From: Desulfovibrio fairfieldensis | GTDB taxonomy: Bacteria > Desulfobacterota > Desulfovibrionia > Desulfovibrionales > Desulfovibrionaceae | Reading direction: 5' to 3' | Assembly: GCF_001553605.1 (NCBI RefSeq) | Contig: NZ_CP014229.1 | Location: 1,578,501-1,642,500 of the forward strand | Length of the DNA: 64,000 bases | In this document: positions 59,004 through 64,000 of the stretch, in pieces | Layout: each line of letters opens with the position of its first letter | Position numbering within the stretch: the stretch's first letter is position 1 | The notes under the pieces: model-generated | Told to the model about the DNA's origin: nothing | Database searches by the model: none | What the model saw: the letters and a program-made list of their open reading frames with translations, nothing else | Translations under genes and position numbers: made by a program

Positions 59004-62000
59004 ATGCAATTTTCGCGCAGAGGCTTTCTGAAGCTGGGCGCGGGCGCCACCGCCAGTGTGGCCTTCGGCGGTCTGGGCATCAGCCTGACTCCGGTGGCCG
59101 CGGCGGCGCAGGACGCCAAGCTGAAATGGACCAGGCAGACCACCTCGGTCTGCTGCTATTGCGCCGTGGGCTGCGGGTTGCTGGTCAGCACCAGCGCCGA
59201 AGGGCACCCCGACGGGCCGGGCAAGGCCATCAACGTGGAAGGCAACCCAGACCATCCCATCAATGAAGGCAGCCTGTGCGCCAAAGGCGCGTCCACCTTC
59301 CAGTTGGCGTCCAATAAAGACCGGCCCCAAAAGCCGCTGTATCGCGCGCCCGGCGCCACGGAATGGAAGGAAGTGGAATGGAGCTGGGCCCTGCCGGAGA
59401 TCGCCAAGCGCGTCAAAGCCACCCGCGACGCCACCTTTACGGAGAAAAACGCGGCCGGTCAGGTGGTCAACCGCACCGAGGCCATTGCCTCCCTGGGTTC
59501 CGCCGCTCTGGACAATGAAGAATGCTGGGCCCTTCAGGCCATGCAGCGCGCCCTGGGCCTGGTGTATATCGAGCACCAGGCGCGTCTCTGACACAGCTCC
59601 ACAGTCAAGGCTCTGGCAGAGTCTTTCGGACGCGGTGCGATGACGAATCACTGGAACGATATCGCCAACAGTGATTGTGTGTTGATCATGGGCAGCAATG
59701 CTGCCGAAAACCATCCCATTTCCTTTAAGTGGGTGTTGCGCGCCAAAGACAAGGGCGCCACGCTCATCCATGTGGACCCGCGCTTCACGCGTACCTCGGG
59801 CCTGTGCCACCATCATGTGGGCCTGCGCCCCGGCTCGGACATCGCCTTTCTGGGCGGGATGATCAAATACATCCTCGACAATAAGCTCTATTTCGAGGAA
59901 TACGTGCGCGAATACACCAACGCCCCTCTGGTGGTGAACAAGAAGTACGGCTTTAAAAACGGCCTGTTCGCGGGCTTTGACGCCAAGAAAGCCGCGTACG
60001 ACAAAAAGGCCTGGGCCTTTGAGCTGGACGACAAGGGCGTGCCCGTGCGTGACGCGAGCTTCAAGAACCCGCGTTGCGTGCTCAACCTGCTGCGCGGCCA
60101 TTACAAGCGCTACAGCATCACCGCCGTGGCCAAGGCCACGGGCACTCCGGCCAAGGATCTGGAAACCGTCTACAAGGCCTTTGCCGCCACCGGCAGGCCG
60201 GACAAGGCGGGCACCATTCTGTACGCCATGGGCTGGACCCAGCACACCTACGGCGTGCAGAACATCCGCACCATGTCCATGGTCCAGCTGCTGCTGGGCA
60301 ACATCGGCGTGGCCGGAGGCGGCGTCAACGCCCTGCGCGGCGAATCCAACGTGCAGGGCTCCACGGACCACGGCCTGCTCTCCTCCAGCTTCCCCGGCTA
60401 TCTGCCCGGCCCCACCAGCGCCCATGCGACCCTGGCGGATTACAACGCGACCACGCCCAAGTCCGCCGACCCCATGAGCGTGAACTGGTGGCAGCACCGG
60501 CCCAAGTACATGGCCAGCCTGATCAAGTCTTTCTTCCCGGCGCTTTCGCCCGAGGAGGGCTATGCCCTGCTGCCGCGCGTGGACGCGGGCAAATCCCTGC
60601 TGGACTACTACTGGCAGTCCGTCTTCCACAAGATGGGCCAGGGGGAGATCAAGGGCCTGTTCGCCTGGGGTATGAACCCGGCCTGCTCCGGCCCCAACTC
60701 CAACAAGCACCGCCAGGCCATGACCAAGCTGGACTGGCTGGTCAACGTCAATCTTTTTGACAATGAAACCGGCTCGTTCTGGCGCGGTCCAGGCATGGAT
60801 CCCACCCAGATCAAGACCGAGGTCTTCCTGCTGCCCTGCGCCGTTTCCATTGAAAAAGAAGGCTCGGTGAGCAACTCCGGGCGCTGGATCCAGTGGCGCT
60901 ATGCCGGGCCCGCCCCATGGGGCGAAACCAAGCCCGACGGCGACATCATGCTGGAGCTGATGGAGGAAATCCGCAAGCTCTACCAGCAGGGCGGCGCTTT
61001 CCCGGAGCCGGTGCTGCAACTGGGCATCGACGGCTGGAAGGAAGGCCATGCCTTCAGCCCGACCAAGGTGGCCAAGATCATGAACGGTTACTTCACCCGC
61101 GACGTGAAGATCGGCGACAAGGAATACAAAGCCGGAGAGCAGGTGCCCAACTTTGTGGTGCTTCAGGCTGACGGCTCCACGGCCAGCGGCAACTGGCTGC
61201 ATTCCGGCGCGTGGACCGAAAAGGGCAATCTGATGGCCCGGCAGGAGCACAGCCAGACAGAGGACCAGGCCCGCATCGGCCTGTTCCCCAACTGGTCCTT
61301 CTCCTGGCCCGCCAACCGCCGGATCATCTACAACCGTGCCTCGGTGGACAAAAACGGCAAACCCTGGAATCCGGACAAGGCGGTCATCACCTGGGACGGC
61401 AAGACCTGGGTAGGCGACATCGTGGACGGCGGCGGCGGTCCGGGGGCCAAGCATCCCTTCATTATGCAGAAGGACGGCTTCGGGGCCATTTACGGGCCGG
61501 GCTGCGCCGACGGGCCCTTCCCCGAATATTACGAACCCGCCGAATCTCCCTTCGCCAAGCACGACTTCTCGTCCCAGGCGCGCAGTCCGGTCTATTACAA
61601 GGCTCCGGGTGAGCAACTGGCCGTGAATGACAAAAAATACCCCTACATCGGCACCACCTACCGGGTGACCGAGCACTGGCAGACCGGCCTGATGACCCGT
61701 CGCGTGCCCTGGCTCACCGAGGCCGAGCCCCAGAATTTCGCGGAGCTGGACCCGGTACTGGCCAAGGCCAAGGGCATCAAAAACGGCGACAAGGTCGTGC
61801 TGACCAGCCCCCGGGGCAAGATAGAATGCGTGGCCATGGTCACCCCGCGCCTGAAGCCTTACACCGCCAACGGCAAGACAGTGCACGTCATCGGCACGTC
61901 CTGGCACTTCGGCTGGCTGGTTCCGGAAGACGGCGGCGACGCCGCCAACCTGCTCACCGCCATGGTGGGCGACCCGAACACGGGTATTCCGGAAAGCAAG

Positions 62001-62036
62001 GCCTTTATGGTCAACATTGAAAAGAAGGCGGGCTAG
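59004..62036 (+). CDS. fdhA: Formate dehydrogenase alpha subunit, selenocysteine-containing
   Basis: A 1010-residue periplasmic enzyme oxidising formate (or reducing CO2). Tat signal QFSRRGFLKLGAGATAS; start at ATG 59004 behind AAGGAGAAGAG. The [4Fe-4S] motif is TSVCCYCAVGCGLLV with a later Cys in EGSLCAKG. An in-frame TGA at 59589-59591 is residue 196, exactly where E. coli FdnG has selenocysteine, in the context HQARL-U-HSSTVK. The frame then runs on unbroken through the bis-MGD-binding domains to the C-terminal VIGTSWHFGW. fdhB follows 2 bases later. Confidence 0.93.
59589..59625 (+). promoter_or_regulatory. Selenocysteine TGA codon and bSECIS hairpin
   Basis: TGA (59589-59591) is followed 16 bases later by a stem AAGGCTCT/AGAGTCTT (59607-59625) with a GGC loop. 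A bacterial SECIS must lie directly after the UGA and bind SelB; the position fits. Confidence 0.75.
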
Positions 62037-62038
62037 TC

Positions 62039-62779
62039 ATGGGCAAGATGTTCTTTGTGGATTTGACGCGCTGTACAGCCTGCCGTGGCTGTCAGATCGC
62101 CTGTAAGCAATGGAAAAACCTGCCCGCTGAAAAAACCCGCAACAGCGGTTCGCACCAGAACCCGCCCGATCTCTCGGGGCAGACCATCAGGGTGGTGCGT
62201 TTCAAGGAAACAGCGGACAAGAACGGCAAGGTCAGCTGGAACTTCTTCCCCGAGCAGTGCCGCCACTGCGTGGATGCCCCCTGCAAAGCACAGGCGGATA
62301 TGGAATCGGAAAGCGCCTTTTTGCACGATGAAGCCACCGGGGCCGTGGTGCCCATGCCGGATTCGGCCAAAGTGGACTTTGAAGGCGTGCGCTCGGCCTG
62401 TCCCTATGACATTCCCCGCAAAGACGAGGAAAGCGGCCGGATCACCAAGTGCGACATGTGCTTTGACCGCATTACTCAGGGCATGGTTCCGGCCTGCGTG
62501 GCCTCATGCCCCACAGGCTGCATGAACTTCGGCGACGAGGAAGAAATGCAGGCCCTCGCCGGGAAGCGCCTGGAGGAAGTCAAAAAAGACTGGCCCGAGG
62601 CCAGCCTGGGGGATGCGGACAGCGTGCGCGTCATCTATCTCTTCAAAGAAGCCCCGGCCGCCTATTTTGAGCATGCCGTGGCCGACGCCTCACGGACCAT
62701 GCTGGCCAGCACCGAAAAAACGCAGCCCGCCCGGAACATCTCCCGCCGGGACCTGTTCCAGCGCGTGCTGCGCGGCTAG
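62039..62779 (+). CDS. fdhB: Formate dehydrogenase beta (iron-sulfur) subunit
   Basis: A 246-residue electron-transfer subunit that carries four [4Fe-4S] clusters. Cysteine groups are CTACRGCQIACKQW, CRHCVDAPCKAQ, ACPYDIP, CDMCFDR and ACVASCPTGCM. There is no C-terminal membrane anchor, which fits a soluble periplasmic FdhAB pair exported with the alpha subunit. A cytochrome subunit is not next to it; electrons probably go to soluble c-type cytochromes. Confidence 0.92.
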   Translation: MGKMFFVDLTRCTACRGCQIACKQWKNLPAEKTRNSGSHQNPPDLSGQTIRVVRFKETADKNGKVSWNFFPEQCRHCVDAPCKAQADMESESAFLHDEATGAVVPMPDSAKVDFEGVRSACPYDIPRKDEESGRITKCDMCFDRITQGMVPACVASCPTGCMNFGDEEEMQALAGKRLEEVKKDWPEASLGDADSVRVIYLFKEAPAAYFEHAVADASRTMLASTEKTQPARNISRRDLFQRVLRG

Positions 62780-62920
62780 GAGCTGTCTCTAATTGTTCTT
62801 TCGCTCTCTGCCGGCGTCAGGCTCGCCCGTGCGACGGTCGAATATGTTTGAATATGCTCCCTCCGCCCAGGATTCGCCTTTCTTGGCAGAGAACGAAAAT
62901 CCTAATTTAGAAACAGCTCC
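62779..62920. repeat. Imperfect long inverted repeat after fdhB
   Basis: An arm at 62779-62812 (GGAGCTGTCTCTAATTGTTC...) matches the reverse complement of 62885-62920 (GGAGCTGTTTCTAAATTAGG...) with a few mismatches, around 72 bases. It may be a short non-autonomous element (MITE) or a terminator-like structure. Confidence 0.65.
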
Positions 62921-62951
62921 CAGAGCATCAGCGAATCATTATCGAAAACCG

Positions 62952-62988
62952 GAGGCCGGGAGCGTTGACAATCAACGCTCCCGGCCTC
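62952..62988 (-). terminator. Terminator between fdhB and the chemotaxis receptor
   Basis: Perfect 17-base arms GAGGCCGGGAGCGTTGA (62952-62968) and TCAACGCTCCCGGCCTC (62972-62988), 3-base loop, right at the receptor stop. Confidence 0.75.
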
Positions 62989-62991
62989 TCC

Positions 62992-64000
62992 TTATCCCTG
63001 CTTCAGTTCCATGATCAATTGCCGCAGCACTTCTTCCTGTGCCGCAAGGCTTTCCAAAGCCCGCGAAGCCTCGCGCATGGCTTCGGCCACATCGCCGGAA
63101 ATACCGTTCACCCGGCCCACGGCTCTGGTGATCTCTTCCGAAGCCGAAGACTGCTCTTCAGCGGCCGTGGCTATGGTGCGCACCTTGTCCGAAGCCTCAA
63201 CGGCCATGGAGACGATCTCTTCCAGAGCCGCGCCGGAGCTGTCCGCCAGGGTCGAGGTGCTGACGATCATTGCGACGGTCTGTTCCACATGCCGGATATT
63301 GTTGCCTGTGGCCTTTTGAATGTCGCCGATGGCGCTGCCCACTTCCGTGGTGGCGCTCATGGTTTTTTCCGCCAGCTTGCGCACTTCGTCGGCCACCACG
63401 GCAAAACCGCGTCCCGCGTCCCCGGCCCGCGCCGCCTCAATGGCGGCGTTCAGAGCCAAAAGATTGGTCTGGTCGGCAATGTCCGAGATAGTGGTCATAA
63501 TCCGGCTGATGCCCTCGGCCTGCTCGCCGAGCGCTTCCATGGCTTCTTTGAGCACCGAGGCCTGATTACGGGCTTTTTCAATGCCGTTCACGGCGTCACG
63601 CACCACACCCGCGCCTTCGTGGGCGCGGCTGCGCATCCTGTCGCTGAACGAAGCCGTTTCAGAAGCATTGCGCGCCACCTCTGAGACCGTGGCGTTCATC
63701 TCATCCATGGCGGTAGAGGTTTCGCCCATGCCCGCCGCGGCATCTTCCGCTCCGGCCCCGGCTCCGGCAATGCGGCTGCTCAGAATCTCCGATGCCTCGG
63801 ACACGGCGCGCACAATGTCCTCCATCCGCGCGGCCGCGGACTGGATGCCCTCCCTGCGGGCGCTGTCGGCAGCCTTGCGCGCGGCATGGGCTTCCTCCAA
63901 GGCCAGCCGGGCTTCCTCGCCCTTGCGGCGCGCCTGTTCCGACTGTTCGGTCACTTCCGCCAGACGCTGCCGCAGGCTGCCCACCATGCTGCGCAAGGCA
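62992..64000 (-). CDS. Methyl-accepting chemotaxis protein, C-terminal part
   Basis: The frame is open to the window edge; about 335 residues are visible. A coiled coil ([19 protein letters not shown]) leads to the signalling domain with tip [20 protein letters not shown] and ends LIMELKQG. The sensor and membrane part lie outside the window. The tip segment is nearly the same as in the receptors at 48961 and 52718. Confidence 0.88.
   Translation of the reverse strand, partial: ALRSMVGSLRQRLAEVTEQSEQARRKGEEARLALEEAHAARKAADSARREGIQSAAARMEDIVRAVSEASEILSSRIAGAGAGAEDAAAGMGETSTAMDEMNATVSEVARNASETASFSDRMRSRAHEGAGVVRDAVNGIEKARNQASVLKEAMEALGEQAEGISRIMTTISDIADQTNLLALNAAIEAARAGDAGRGFAVVADEVRKLAEKTMSATTEVGSAIGDIQKATGNNIRHVEQTVAMIVSTSTLADSSGAALEEIVSMAVEASDKVRTIATAAEEQSSASEEITRAVGRVNGISGDVAEAMREASRALESLAAQEEVLRQLIMELKQG

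Noticed and set aside
59589-59591. In-frame stop codon splitting fdhA into two genes
   Set aside because: The TGA is at the conserved selenocysteine position, with a hairpin after it and unbroken family sequence on both sides.
58857-61907. A 1016-codon open frame on the minus strand across fdhA
   Set aside because: It is antisense to a clear formate dehydrogenase gene, has shadow-type composition and no ribosome site. High GC content makes such frames common.

Overview
The window looks like a chromosomal segment of a Desulfovibrio-type sulfate reducer (inference). The coding DNA is mostly GC-rich. It carries a selenocysteine-containing periplasmic formate dehydrogenase with its maturation genes, a TAXI-type TRAP transporter, a small periplasmic cytochrome c and three chemotaxis receptors.

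Region 1 (1 to about 15.9 kb) is the right part of a transposable, Mu-like prophage. Its layout recalls BcepMu. Late genes (lysis cassette, Mu gp25-gp28-like proteins, terminase, start of the portal) run leftward off the window. Early genes (Ner-like regulator, MuA-type DDE transposase, MuB-type ATPase, Gam, GemA, Mor) run rightward to the phage end. A CI-like repressor sits between the two arms. Behind it, on the same strand, lie a secreted nuclease and a secreted unknown protein that look like a lysogenic-conversion cargo.

Region 2 (16 to 20 kb) is a TAXI/TRAP uptake operon: receptor, DUF1850 protein and fused permease. Region 3 (20.1 to 37 kb) is a large, tightly packed locus built around srfA-, srfB- and srfC-like genes. 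It also has a membrane trypsin-like protease, a Sel1-repeat membrane protein, an exported von Willebrand A protein, a MacB/LolD-type ABC pair and a cysteine-less sulfatase-modifying-factor-fold protein. It is one of the two best candidates here for a poorly described system. A eukaryote-type glycogen branching enzyme and tRNA-Pro(GGG) follow.

Region 4 (39.4 to 44.8 kb) is an AT-richer island directly 3' of the tRNA. It contains a five-gene operon (ribbon-helix-helix, GNAT acetyltransferase, XRE, ImmA/IrrE peptidase and an overlooked 48-residue protein) with translational overlaps at its first three junctions, the second candidate system. It also contains a run of small HTH regulators with palindromic operators.

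Region 5 (44.9 to 56.2 kb) has a cytochrome c, an AaxC/AaxB-like arginine-agmatine acid-resistance pair, an M23 peptidase, two chemotaxis receptors, a pirin, a (GA)27 microsatellite and an IS200-type element. Region 6 (56.2 to 64 kb) has mobA-fdhD-fdhE on the minus strand, divergent from fdhA(Sec)-fdhB, then the C-terminal part of a third chemotaxis receptor.
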